Assembly (NCBI GenBank): GCA_002340355.1 | Contig: DDLX01000039.1 | Location: 1 to 31,247 of the forward strand | Direction of reading: 5' to 3' | DNA length: 31,247 bases | DNA from: Cytophagales bacterium UBA2561 | GTDB taxonomy: Bacteria; Bacteroidota; Bacteroidia; Cytophagales; Thermoflexibacteraceae | Shown here: piece after piece, positions 17,401-25,383 of the stretch | Layout of the letters: every line of letters begins with the position of its first letter | How positions within the stretch are numbered: the first letter of the stretch is position 1 | Made by a program: the position numbers and the translations under genes | Notes under the pieces: generated by a model | Database searches by the model: none | What the model was told of the DNA's origin: nothing | Seen by the model: only the letters and a program-made list of their open reading frames with translations

Positions 17401-17706
17401 ATGACTTTCAAGCTCAAACGAACGAAAACTTGTCGTAATCATCTCAAAAAATGGTATGAATTACCTGTTCCAGTTCAAGAAAGTCTAATTACTGAGTTTG
17501 AGTTTTTGGGCAACCCCGAAATCAATGATATGCGGGAATTTTTGCCTAATTCTTTGGTTTTATTTCGTTTACGAAGTTATTCCTTCCAAGTTGAGGTATC
17601 AGGAGGATATGGGGGGTATGAAATTTTTGCTATTTTTCCCAAAGAAAATCCTGAAGTCGAAAATTTAATTGAAGAAACACTAAATACTTGGCTTCAAAAA
17701 TTATAA
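17401..17706 (+). CDS. Small protein of unknown function (101 residues)
   Basis: I do not recognise this family. The protein is soluble, with a basic N-terminus (KLKRTKTCRNHLKKWYELP), a central LVLFRLRSYSFQVEVSGGYGGYEIFAIFP that should form beta strands, and an acidic C-terminal helix. The ATG lies 26 bases after the V4R-like gene, so it is probably the third gene of the same transcript, which then ends at the stem-loop at 17725. The size and basic head recall small toxins of the RelE/ParE type, but the strand pattern does not fit them and no antitoxin is present. Confidence 0.6.
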   Translation: MTFKLKRTKTCRNHLKKWYELPVPVQESLITEFEFLGNPEINDMREFLPNSLVLFRLRSYSFQVEVSGGYGGYEIFAIFPKENPEVENLIEETLNTWLQKL

Positions 17707-17724
17707 CTTATTTATATTTTAGTC

Positions 17725-17766
17725 AAAAAACTACTTCGATTTTATCCAAAACGGAGTAGTTTTTTT
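17725..17766. terminator. Bidirectional terminator
   Basis: AAAAAACTACTTCG (17725-17738) pairs with 17752-17765 with one G-T wobble and a 13-base loop. A-runs and T-runs flank both sides, so it can end transcription of the plus-strand gene 17401 and of the minus-strand methyltransferase gene, whose stop lies 3 bases away. Confidence 0.85.
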
Positions 17767-17768
17767 AT

Positions 17769-18527
17769 TTACTTTACTTTTCGAATAACGACAAAAATCG
17801 AAGTAGCTAAAAAAGGAATCGAAGTTGAGTTTCCTTTGAAAATGTATTTCAATAAAACATCCTTTAATTTTCCTTCGGGTAATACGTCCATTGGTGCTGT
17901 GATATATTGCATTGAAATAACCTCAAAACCAACCGATTGTAATAATTTTTTGATACGAGATTGGGTATAAATTCGAGCATTGGCAAACCGTTCATGAATC
18001 GGACGAGGCAACCACGAAAAAAACGGTACTCGATTCCAAGGTAAAAGTGGTAATTTTGCGCCGTGTGTTTCAAAAACCCACCATTTATTAGGAACACTAA
18101 TCGCTCCTAATCCATTTGGTTTGAGCAAATGATACATATTTTGAACTCCTGCCTTTTCATCTTCAAAATGTTCAATCACTTCAAAAGAAATCAAACGATC
18201 AAATTGTTTGTCAGGCGGATTTTCTTCCAAGTTAATTAACTGAAATGCCGTATTTTGAGCTTCTTCCTTCTGATTTTTTAAATTTTCAAAAGCAATTTGA
18301 TTTTCTGTAAAAATATCCAAACCTGTGGCAAATTTCATTTCGGGAGCAAGTAAAAAAAGAGAAGCTCCATTTCCACATCCGACATCAGCAAGAGTATAAT
18401 TTTCTCCACAAAAATCAGGGATTTGTTGAGTTAAAGCAATGCGTTTCAGTACGATACGGTCAGTAGCATCGGCAGGTCGTCCAAGATAATGTCCTTGTTG
18501 GAAACGGTGTTCATCAATCCGAGTCAT
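17769..18527 (-). CDS. Class I SAM-dependent methyltransferase
   Basis: A protein of 252 residues with a Rossmann-fold methyltransferase core. SAM motif I is LADVGCGNGASLFLL (46-60); the acidic end of strand 2 is TGLDIF; the motif DRLISFEVIEHFED (near 110-123) and the strand GLGAISVPNKWW follow. The C-terminal part has LPRPIHERFANARIYTQSRIKKLLQSVGFEV, like methyltransferases of the UbiG/Methyltransf_11 group acting on small molecules or lipids. Substrate unknown. It starts with ATG at 18527 and lies alone on its strand. Confidence 0.88.
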   Translation of the reverse strand: MTRIDEHRFQQGHYLGRPADATDRIVLKRIALTQQIPDFCGENYTLADVGCGNGASLFLLAPEMKFATGLDIFTENQIAFENLKNQKEEAQNTAFQLINLEENPPDKQFDRLISFEVIEHFEDEKAGVQNMYHLLKPNGLGAISVPNKWWVFETHGAKLPLLPWNRVPFFSWLPRPIHERFANARIYTQSRIKKLLQSVGFEVISMQYITAPMDVLPEGKLKDVLLKYIFKGNSTSIPFLATSIFVVIRKVK

Positions 18528-18780
18528 GGCGTTATTTTATCCAAAAATTTTTAAATAGTAAAATTAGAAAATGATACGCAAAACTTTAAGTCTGGAGGTT
18601 AAATTCTGTTTGGGAATAGGTTTGTTTTTACGCTTTGAGATGAATTTTTCGCACTATTTGCCAAAAAATTTAAGTTTTAACTAACTTGCTGGTTTAAATA
18701 TCATACTAAGATGGTGAGGCTAAAAAAACTTATTAAAAGAATTTGAAAGCCTTACTATTCAAAAACAACTTTAAAAACGC

Positions 18781-21126
18781 ATGTATTTTATGAAGAAAAT
18801 TACATTACTAGGGTGGCTGTTGGTAAGCTTACTTCTACCTGAAATTTTATCGGCACAAACCGATAATGTGAACAAATCTCGCTTTAAGCAATTAGATGAG
18901 GTTTTGCCCACTCCGAACACCTACCGAACAGGGTCAGGCGCACCGGGACATGAATATTGGCAACAAGTCGCTGATTATGAAATTGAAGCCGAAATTAACG
19001 ATGAAAATCAACGACTTACAGGTTATGAAAAAATTACCTATACCAATAATTCGCCTGATGTTTTGAATTATCTTTGGTTACAACTTGACCAAAATATGCG
19101 TGCCAAAGATTCGGACACCTACAAAACAACGGCTCTTGGAATGCCTGAACAAATTACGGCGAAAAGGTTACAAAGAACTTTGGGTTATCCTGATTATGAT
19201 GGTGGTCATAAAATACAGAGTGTTAAGGATAAAGATGGCAATGAATTGGCTTACACCATCAATAAAACGATGATGCGGGTTGATATTCCTAAACCATTGA
19301 AAACGGGAGAATCTATTGTTTTGCAAATCAAATGGTATTACAATATTAATGACCGTGACTTGATGGGCGGACGTGGTGGATTTAATTACTTCGAAGGAGA
19401 TGGAAATTATATTTACACCATTACTCAATGGTTTCCACGTATGGCGGTTTATGACGATGTAAATGGTTGGCAACACAAACAGTTTTTGGGACGAGGCGAG
19501 TTTGCTTTGCCTTTCGGCGATTACAAAGTAAAAATTACTGTACCGTCTGATCATATTGTTGCCTCGACTGGAACACTCCAAAATCCAAAAGAAGTTTTGA
19601 CCGAAGAGCAACAAAAATTATATGAAGAAGCTAAAACCGCTAAAAATCCTGTGGTGATTGTATCGCAAAAAGAAGCAGAAAAAAAGGAAAAGTCGAAAGC
19701 AAAAGACAAAAAAACATGGATTTATCATGCGGATAATGTACGGGATTTTGCCTTTGGCAGTTCTCGAAAATTCATCTGGGATGCAATGGGTGTTCAACTC
19801 GAAGGCAAAGACGAGCCTGTAATGGCAATGTCTTATTATGCAAAGGAAGCTAACCCACTTTGGGGAAAATATTCGACTGAAGTTGTGGCGCATTCGCTTC
19901 GAGTTTATTCAAAATATACGATTACGTATCCTTATCCCGTAGCCATTTCGGTCGAGGGGAATAACGGTATGGAATATCCGATGATTTGCTTTAACTATGG
20001 TCGCCCAGAGGCAGATGGAACATATTCGGCACGTACTCGAAACGGTATGATTAGTGTAATTATTCATGAAGTTGGGCATAACTTTTTCCCAATGATTATC
20101 AACTCGGATGAACGTCAGTGGACTTGGATGGATGAAGGTTTGAATACATTTGTACAGTACTTGACGGAACAAGAATGGGAACGGAATTATCCTTCTCGAA
20201 GAGGTCCTGCTTATAAAATTGTACCGTACATGGCAGGTGATAAAAACAATATTACTCCCATTATGACCAATTCCGAATCTATTTATCAATTTGGAAATAA
20301 TGCTTACGCCAAACCTGCAACGGCATTGAATATTTTACGAGAGACAGTTATGGGTCGAGAACTTTTTGACCATGCGTTCAAGGAATATGCACGGCGTTGG
20401 GCATTTAAACACCCACAACCTGCCGATTTTTTCCGAACAATGGAAGATGCTTCAGGGGTTGATTTGGATTGGTTCTGGAGAGGTTGGTTTTATACCACTG
20501 ACCACACCGATATTGCTTTAAAAGATGTCAAAATGATTGAAATTGATACTAAAAATCCTGATATTGAGAAGGTTAAAGACCAAAAAGCACGAGATGAAGC
20601 CATGACCTTTTGGGGAGATATGCAGAATAAAAAAGCTATCGAAAAAACCCATACGGAAACCAAATCTCAGCTCAAGGACTTTTATACGACTTACGATGAG
20701 TTGGACGTAACACCCGAAGACCGTGAGGCTTATCAAGCATATTTGCAGTCAATTGGTAAGGAGGAAAAAGATTTGATTAAAACAGGAATGTATTTTTATG
20801 AATTATCGCTTAAAAATGCAGGTGGTTTGGTAATGCCTGTTATTGTCAAACTAACTTATGAAGATGGTTCTGAGGAAGTTAAACGTTTTCCTGCGGAAAT
20901 TTGGCGATTCCGTGATAATATTTTGAAGGTGATTCCGACTACCAAAAAAGTAGCTCAATTTGAAGTTGATCCTTATTTAGAAACGGCTGATACAGATAGA
21001 GAAAATAATTATTTTCCCGCTCGAATGGTGCCTTCTAAATTTGAAATTTTCAAACGAAAAGCGTTACCGAGAGGTAGTACAGGACATCCTAATCCAATGC
21101 AAACAGCCAAAAAACGAAAAAAATAA
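18781..21126 (+). CDS. Secreted M1 family zinc metallopeptidase
   Basis: A protein of 781 residues with a Sec signal (about 25 residues, ending SAQ). The M1 zinc site is complete: HEVGH (429-433) and Glu452 in WMDEGLN, with the canonical 18 residues between His433 and Glu452. The exopeptidase motif GxMEN appears as NGMEYPM, with Glu kept and Asn changed to Tyr. An N-terminal beta-rich domain (YEIEAEINDENQRLTGYEKITY...) and a C-terminal helical part (FFRTMEDASGVDLDWFWRGWFYTTDHTDIAL) agree with the family. A charged insert (about 280-315, KEAEKKEKSKAKDKK) is lineage-specific. It cleaves peptides in the periplasm or outside the cell. Followed by a strong terminator; probably monocistronic. Start at 18781, or at the ATG three codons later, gives the same signal. 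Confidence 0.92.
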   Translation: MYFMKKITLLGWLLVSLLLPEILSAQTDNVNKSRFKQLDEVLPTPNTYRTGSGAPGHEYWQQVADYEIEAEINDENQRLTGYEKITYTNNSPDVLNYLWLQLDQNMRAKDSDTYKTTALGMPEQITAKRLQRTLGYPDYDGGHKIQSVKDKDGNELAYTINKTMMRVDIPKPLKTGESIVLQIKWYYNINDRDLMGGRGGFNYFEGDGNYIYTITQWFPRMAVYDDVNGWQHKQFLGRGEFALPFGDYKVKITVPSDHIVASTGTLQNPKEVLTEEQQKLYEEAKTAKNPVVIVSQKEAEKKEKSKAKDKKTWIYHADNVRDFAFGSSRKFIWDAMGVQLEGKDEPVMAMSYYAKEANPLWGKYSTEVVAHSLRVYSKYTITYPYPVAISVEGNNGMEYPMICFNYGRPEADGTYSARTRNGMISVIIHEVGHNFFPMIINSDERQWTWMDEGLNTFVQYLTEQEWERNYPSRRGPAYKIVPYMAGDKNNITPIMTNSESIYQFGNNAYAKPATALNILRETVMGRELFDHAFKEYARRWAFKHPQPADFFRTMEDASGVDLDWFWRGWFYTTDHTDIALKDVKMIEIDTKNPDIEKVKDQKARDEAMTFWGDMQNKKAIEKTHTETKSQLKDFYTTYDELDVTPEDREAYQAYLQSIGKEEKDLIKTGMYFYELSLKNAGGLVMPVIVKLTYEDGSEEVKRFPAEIWRFRDNILKVIPTTKKVAQFEVDPYLETADTDRENNYFPARMVPSKFEIFKRKALPRGSTGHPNPMQTAKKRKK

Positions 21127-21157
21127 TTTCTTGATTTTTCATATTTTAGCTGAAGAG

Positions 21158-21193
21158 AACCCTTTCTAATCTCAAAATTAGAAAGGGTTTTTT
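21158..21193 (+). terminator. Rho-independent terminator of the M1 peptidase gene
   Basis: AACCCTTTCTAAT (21158-21170) pairs perfectly with 21177-21189 around a six-base loop, then a T-run. It starts 32 bases after the stop codon. Confidence 0.9.
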
Positions 21194-21374
21194 GTGAAAA
21201 TTGGATATACTGATAAAACTTATAAAATATACAGTAGCAATGATAATTTATAGTAATTAACATAAATTTACTTCCCTAATTCTCCTGCAAAGTTCTACCT
21301 TAACTAATATTTCTCATTTCCATCGTCTATTTTTGTGCGTTTGATTAAACACCCCAAACTAATTACTCCTTTTT

Positions 21375-23204
21375 ATGAAAAAATGTATTCTTATTTTGGT
21401 AGCAAGTGTATGGTTCGTTTTTCCATCTATTGCTCAAGACGATACAACCATTGTCGAGTTAGGCGAGGTTGTTGTCGAAGAAAATCGTTTTCAAATCCCT
21501 TTTTCGGAAACCTCTCGAAATATTACGCTCATTACTCAAGAAAGGCTTCAACAAAGCCCTGTCCTAAGTTTAACAGAAATGTTGAATTATGTAGGAGGAG
21601 TTGATGTCCGAAATAATGGAGCTGCAGGTACTTCAGCCGATATCAGTATCCGAGGAGGGACATTTGAACAAACCTTAGTTTTGCTGAATGGTGTAAAAAT
21701 GAATGATCCTCAGAGTGGACATCATGCCTTTGCTATTCCGATTGATTTTATGAATATCTCACAAATTGAAGTTCTCAAAGGTGCGGCAGCTCGTACTTAT
21801 GGACAAAATGCACTAGCAGGTGTAGTTAATATCCGAACTGAAATTGCCGATTCTCGTAAAGTTTATCTTCGAGCCTATGGTGGTGATTTTGGAACTTATG
21901 GCATAGGTGCTGGAGTGAGTTTACCAAGTGACAAATATGCTCAACAGGTTTATTTTGCTCGTGATGCTTCGGATGGTGCTGTTTCAAATACTGATTATAC
22001 AACTTATAATCTTTTTTATCAATCTGCTTTAAGAACTCGGCACGGAGACCTTGAATTAATTGCAACTCATAGTCAACGTCATTTTGGGGCAAATGGCTTT
22101 TATACACCTAGAGGACAAAATCAATATGAGGAGGTGCAAACAAGTCTTATTAGTTTAGACTATAATCTTGAATTAGGAGATTGGAACGTAACGCCTCGTT
22201 TGTATTGGCGGAGAAATGAAGATATGTACGTATTCCTTCGCGAAAAACCTTCGGTATTTAGAAACTTACATACAACGCAGGTAGCAGGTGCTGAACTTCA
22301 TGCTTCTGTAAAAACGAAACTGGGAACAACAGGCTTGGGTATCGAAAATCGGAATGAATACCTTGAAGGCAATCGCTTAGGAACAGCTAACCGAAGTAAT
22401 TTTGGACTATTTGCTGAACAATTTACTAGCCTTACGGATAAACTAGATCTTACTTTAGGAATATATGCTAACTATTTCTCAGATTATGGTTGGCAAGCAT
22501 TCCCTGGAGCAGACATTGGTTATCAAGTTTCAGACAAATGGCGTTTATATGCTAGTGTAGGGCGAGCTTTTCGTATCCCAACCTATACTGATTTAAGATA
22601 TTCTAGCCCAGATACTTTTGGAAATGAAGACCTTAAACCCGAAGAAAGTTGGAGTTACGAAGGTGGGCTTAAATTTTTAGAAAATGGAGTTTCTGTTAAT
22701 ATAAATTACTATCTTAGAGAAGATAAAAATGTGATTGATTATTTATTTTATCCTACCACCGAGTTTTGGATTGCTGAAAATATCCATCGTATCACAACCC
22801 AAGGCATAGAAGTAAATACTGGTCTGGATTTTCAGAAATTAATTAATCCCCGTTTTTTCTTGAATCAATTCGAAATTAGCTATAATTATATGGATGCTGA
22901 TGTTGCTGAATTAGCAGAAGCAACCCAAACACGTTACACATTGAACAATTTTCAACATCAATTAATTTTAGGGTTAAATCATAAAATTGTTGGAAAATTG
23001 ACACACCAGATTCAAGTTCGATATTTAGACCGTGTAACTATGACAGATTATTGGATATTGGATAGTCGGTTAGCATGGCAAAAAGATAATAAATCAATTT
23101 TTGTAGAGGCGAGTAACATTACCAACACAGAATATCAAACTTTATTTGCGCCAATGCCTAAGCGTTGGTTTCGTGCTGGTGTAAACTGGAATTTTGGATT
23201 TTAA
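21375..23204 (+). CDS. TonB-dependent outer membrane receptor, BtuB-like
   Basis: A protein of 609 residues with a Sec signal of 20 residues (ending SIAQ). After a TonB-box-like IVELGEVVV, the plug domain runs from about 35 to 155: ITLITQERLQQSPVLSLTEMLNYVGGVDVRNNG, ADISIRGGTFEQTLVLLNGVKMNDPQSGHH and IEVLKGAAARTYGQNALAGVVNI. The barrel ends in a terminal strand GVNWNFGF with C-terminal Phe, as expected for Bam-assembled barrels. The size and the RGGTFEQTLVLLNGVKM...QSGHH plug pattern are those of small Bacteroidota receptors annotated as vitamin B12/cobinamide receptors. The ligand is not proven. No cobalamin riboswitch was seen upstream. The gene stands alone between two terminators. Confidence 0.88.
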   Translation: MKKCILILVASVWFVFPSIAQDDTTIVELGEVVVEENRFQIPFSETSRNITLITQERLQQSPVLSLTEMLNYVGGVDVRNNGAAGTSADISIRGGTFEQTLVLLNGVKMNDPQSGHHAFAIPIDFMNISQIEVLKGAAARTYGQNALAGVVNIRTEIADSRKVYLRAYGGDFGTYGIGAGVSLPSDKYAQQVYFARDASDGAVSNTDYTTYNLFYQSALRTRHGDLELIATHSQRHFGANGFYTPRGQNQYEEVQTSLISLDYNLELGDWNVTPRLYWRRNEDMYVFLREKPSVFRNLHTTQVAGAELHASVKTKLGTTGLGIENRNEYLEGNRLGTANRSNFGLFAEQFTSLTDKLDLTLGIYANYFSDYGWQAFPGADIGYQVSDKWRLYASVGRAFRIPTYTDLRYSSPDTFGNEDLKPEESWSYEGGLKFLENGVSVNINYYLREDKNVIDYLFYPTTEFWIAENIHRITTQGIEVNTGLDFQKLINPRFFLNQFEISYNYMDADVAELAEATQTRYTLNNFQHQLILGLNHKIVGKLTHQIQVRYLDRVTMTDYWILDSRLAWQKDNKSIFVEASNITNTEYQTLFAPMPKRWFRAGVNWNFGF

Positions 23205-23226
23205 ATATTAAACGCTTTTTACCAAA

Positions 23227-23275
23227 AAATAACAAACCCATTAAATTTCAAATGTTTAATGGGTTTGTTATTTCT
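23227..23275. terminator. Strong bidirectional terminator
   Basis: A 19-base-pair perfect stem (23227-23245 with 23255-23273) with a nine-base loop and A/T runs on both sides. It lies between the stop codons of the converging TonB receptor and subtilase genes and can serve both. Confidence 0.9.
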
Positions 23276-23309
23276 ATATCCTAGAAAAGTACAATTTTTA
23301 TGCGATACC

Positions 23310-24932
23310 TTATTTCAACTGGCAACAAGATTTAGCTGACTTTTTTAATTGACAGCATGACTTCCCTGAAGCACTCTCTTGTTTCAAAAATACCTTATCT
23401 GCCTGAATGAATCGACCTGTTTCTGCAGTAGCTTGAGTCTCTTTACCTGAATCATAAAGTAATTTATAAGCCTCTTTTGTACTAAGGTCTGGATTCACTG
23501 ACTTCATCATTCCCAATAAACCTGCTACGTAAGGTGTTGCCATCGAAGTTCCATTGAAGGAGGCATATTTATTATTTGGAATAGTTGAATAGACATTGAC
23601 ACCTGGTGCCGCAATTCCCATTTCTAAATCTGTAATATAGTTTGAGAATTTGGCTCGATTAAGTTCTTCGTCCACTGCCGAAACACTAATTACACCTCGA
23701 ACATTTGCAGGTGAAAAATCCTTTGCATTTTTGTTGCTATTTCCAGCCGCGACGACAATGATAGCTCCTGACTTTTCCGCATATTTTACGACTTCTTCGT
23801 AAGCTTTTTGTACCAAATCATTAGAAGGACCTCCTAAAGACATTGAAATAACGTCAGCTCCTACGTCAGCTGCCTTAATCATTCCTTCCAAAATATCTTT
23901 TTGTGTTCCCCAACCCTCATCACTCAAGACTTTAATACTTGTAACTTCCACGAAATCACTGTTTGGTGAGTAAGAAGCGATACCTTTGGCATTGTTAGAA
24001 ACAGCTGCTGCAATACCTGCACAATGTGTGCCGTGTCCTTGTTTATCCGAATCGTATTTGGTGTCTGTAGAAATATAATTTTGGTTCAAATCTTCGTGTG
24101 TGCCATCTACACCTGTATCCAAAATTGCGATTTTGGCTTTTTTAGTAGGCTTTAATTTTCCTGATTGAATTAAACTATATAATTCAGTTACATTCATTTG
24201 TTTATGTCCCCAGACTTTATCTAAATCAGGGTCATTTACGCCCAAATTTGGCTTTTGTCCTTCGATAATATCAGCTTCTTGAGGTAAATCTAATTTCATG
24301 ACTTCATTGCGTTCTACCCAATCCGTCATATTTAAGGCATTTAATTGCTGAATTACGTCATCCAAATTATCATAATTAGAAACATTTAAAGTATAATATT
24401 CCTCCAAATTCGAATACTCAGGATGTTGTAAATCAGGAAAAGCTAATTTGATTTCAGGATTATATTCTGATAAACCTTCTTGAATAGCATTCAAATCGGA
24501 TACATTTTTGATATCAAATAATAATTCTGCATTCTTATCTACCTCGATATTTTCGGCAAATATCAAACTTTTAATATCATCAAAATCAGAGTTATACGAA
24601 ACTCGCATAAAGTCAGCCCAGAAAAATTTGAAAACACCTCCGATAATTAAAACACCCACCAATAAGGTTTTTGGCATTTTCAAGAATCGGTTTACAAACA
24701 TAATAAATAGACCAAATATCATCAAATCACGAGGCAGTAACAAGATGATTTTGAAGAAGATACTACCGTCATCTAGCAATAACGTCATTGCATACGTCAA
24801 GACCGATAGCCAAAATCCCGCCGTAAACAACTTGGGCGGTAAAGACGAAACCGAAGCACGAGACTTGATGAAATACCATCCGCCCGCAAAAACTAAAGCT
24901 CCGATGTACGCCACGACATACAATAAATCCAT
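23310..24932 (-). CDS. Membrane-anchored subtilisin-like serine peptidase with KSCCQLK tail
   Basis: A protein of 540 residues. Four hydrophobic segments (about 3-22, 35-53, 59-80 and 89-107) form an N-terminal membrane domain, followed by a 115-230 spacer resembling an inhibitor-like pro-region, and an S8 catalytic domain with the full triad: Asp272 (AILDTGVDGTHEDLN), His300 (GHGTHCAGI), oxyanion Asn398 (VVAAGNSN) and Ser463 (FNGTSMATPYVAGL). Four helices without a signal peptide would put both ends on the same side, so the peptidase could act in either compartment. The C-terminus is unusual: KSCCQLK occurs twice (524-530 and 534-540), the second copy ending the protein. Catalytic-domain Cys304 also exists. 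Substrate unknown. It is divergent from the following accessory region and shares a terminator with the TonB receptor. Confidence 0.9.
   Translation of the reverse strand: MDLLYVVAYIGALVFAGGWYFIKSRASVSSLPPKLFTAGFWLSVLTYAMTLLLDDGSIFFKIILLLPRDLMIFGLFIMFVNRFLKMPKTLLVGVLIIGGVFKFFWADFMRVSYNSDFDDIKSLIFAENIEVDKNAELLFDIKNVSDLNAIQEGLSEYNPEIKLAFPDLQHPEYSNLEEYYTLNVSNYDNLDDVIQQLNALNMTDWVERNEVMKLDLPQEADIIEGQKPNLGVNDPDLDKVWGHKQMNVTELYSLIQSGKLKPTKKAKIAILDTGVDGTHEDLNQNYISTDTKYDSDKQGHGTHCAGIAAAVSNNAKGIASYSPNSDFVEVTSIKVLSDEGWGTQKDILEGMIKAADVGADVISMSLGGPSNDLVQKAYEEVVKYAEKSGAIIVVAAGNSNKNAKDFSPANVRGVISVSAVDEELNRAKFSNYITDLEMGIAAPGVNVYSTIPNNKYASFNGTSMATPYVAGLLGMMKSVNPDLSTKEAYKLLYDSGKETQATAETGRFIQADKVFLKQESASGKSCCQLKKSAKSCCQLK
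23313..23363 (-). repeat. Duplicated KSCCQLK coding segment
   Basis: Two copies of seven codons, 23343-23363 and 23313-23333, encode the same peptide KSCCQLK separated by KSA. Six of the seven codons differ between copies, all synonymously (AAG/AAA, TCA/TCT, TGC/TGT, TGT/TGC, CAA/CAG, TTA/TTG). Confidence 0.9.
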
Positions 24933-25370
24933 AAGCGATTAATTTTTAAGAGTGTGAAAATGAAAATTCTTGAATTGATGTATCTTAGGTTTTAACGCAA
25001 TCCGAATGCCGAAAGTTTATAGCACCGAATAAACGACAAAATGGCAGGAGATGTCCGAAAATCAAGTGACTAAAGATAAGAAAATAAATCCAAAACCCAA
25101 ACTACGTTTTAGCCTTTGTTGCACACCGTGTTTATTTTTCATTCTTTCGCAATAATTCGGATAGAAAACCCTCTAAATATGTCAAAATTAGCTTTATGAC
25201 GCAATCGTTTTTTGAATGCCCAGTCAAATTGAATCAGTTTTTTGCTCATCGTTTTACTTGAATCATGTTGTAAACCCAAAAATACGAAAATCAACTGTCA
25301 AATGATATTTTCAATTACACACAACGGCTCGGCTAAATACAGTAGCCGAAGGATAGAGGCTATTGACATC
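24933..25370. other. Gene-free stretch at the start of an accessory region
   Basis: 438 bases between the subtilase start and the Ntn-hydrolase stop. No convincing gene is present. Base use is mixed and less AT-rich than ordinary spacers here. It contains a 13-base sequence (25109-25121) that returns at the end of the hydrolase gene, a segment at 25057-25075 resembling 26356-26374, and a stem-loop structure at 25321-25381. It may be a decayed or non-coding cassette. Confidence 0.5.
25109..25121. repeat. 13-base direct repeat, copy 1
   Basis: TTAGCCTTTGTTG is identical to 25371-25383, where it encodes the last codons and stop of the Ntn-hydrolase on the minus strand. Here the same string is not part of a recognisable gene. 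Confidence 0.75.
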
Positions 25371-25381
25371 TTAGCCTTTGT
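25321..25381. repeat. Branched stem-loop element overlapping a stop codon
   Basis: An outer stem pairs ACAACGGCT (25321-25329) with AGCCTTTGT (25373-25381) with one mismatch; inside is a hairpin CGGCT/AGCCG (25330-25348, nine-base loop) and a second possible AGGCT/AGCCT pair. The 3' arm contains the last sense codons and part of the stop codon of the Ntn-hydrolase gene. Function unknown; it could terminate transcription or mark a cassette edge. Confidence 0.55.
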
Positions 25382-25383
25382 TG
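25371..25383. repeat. 13-base direct repeat, copy 2
   Basis: Exact copy of 25109-25121, 262 bases away. It covers the stop codon and last three codons (N-K-G) of the Ntn-hydrolase gene. Confidence 0.75.

Noticed and set aside
17401..17706. RelE/ParE-type toxin
   Set aside because: The size and basic start fit, but the strand pattern and catalytic residues cannot be matched, and there is no antitoxin gene next to it.
21200..21374. Cobalamin riboswitch upstream of the BtuB-like receptor
   Set aside because: No B12-box-like sequence or G/C-rich helices were seen in the leader.
24508..24942. Plus-strand ORF of 144 codons
   Set aside because: Lies antisense to the membrane and pro-region of the subtilase, which has a clear catalytic domain in its own frame.
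25321..25381. Integron attC site
   Set aside because: It has paired arms and a branch like attC, but neither the GTTRRRY nor the RYYYAAC core matches and no integrase is present.
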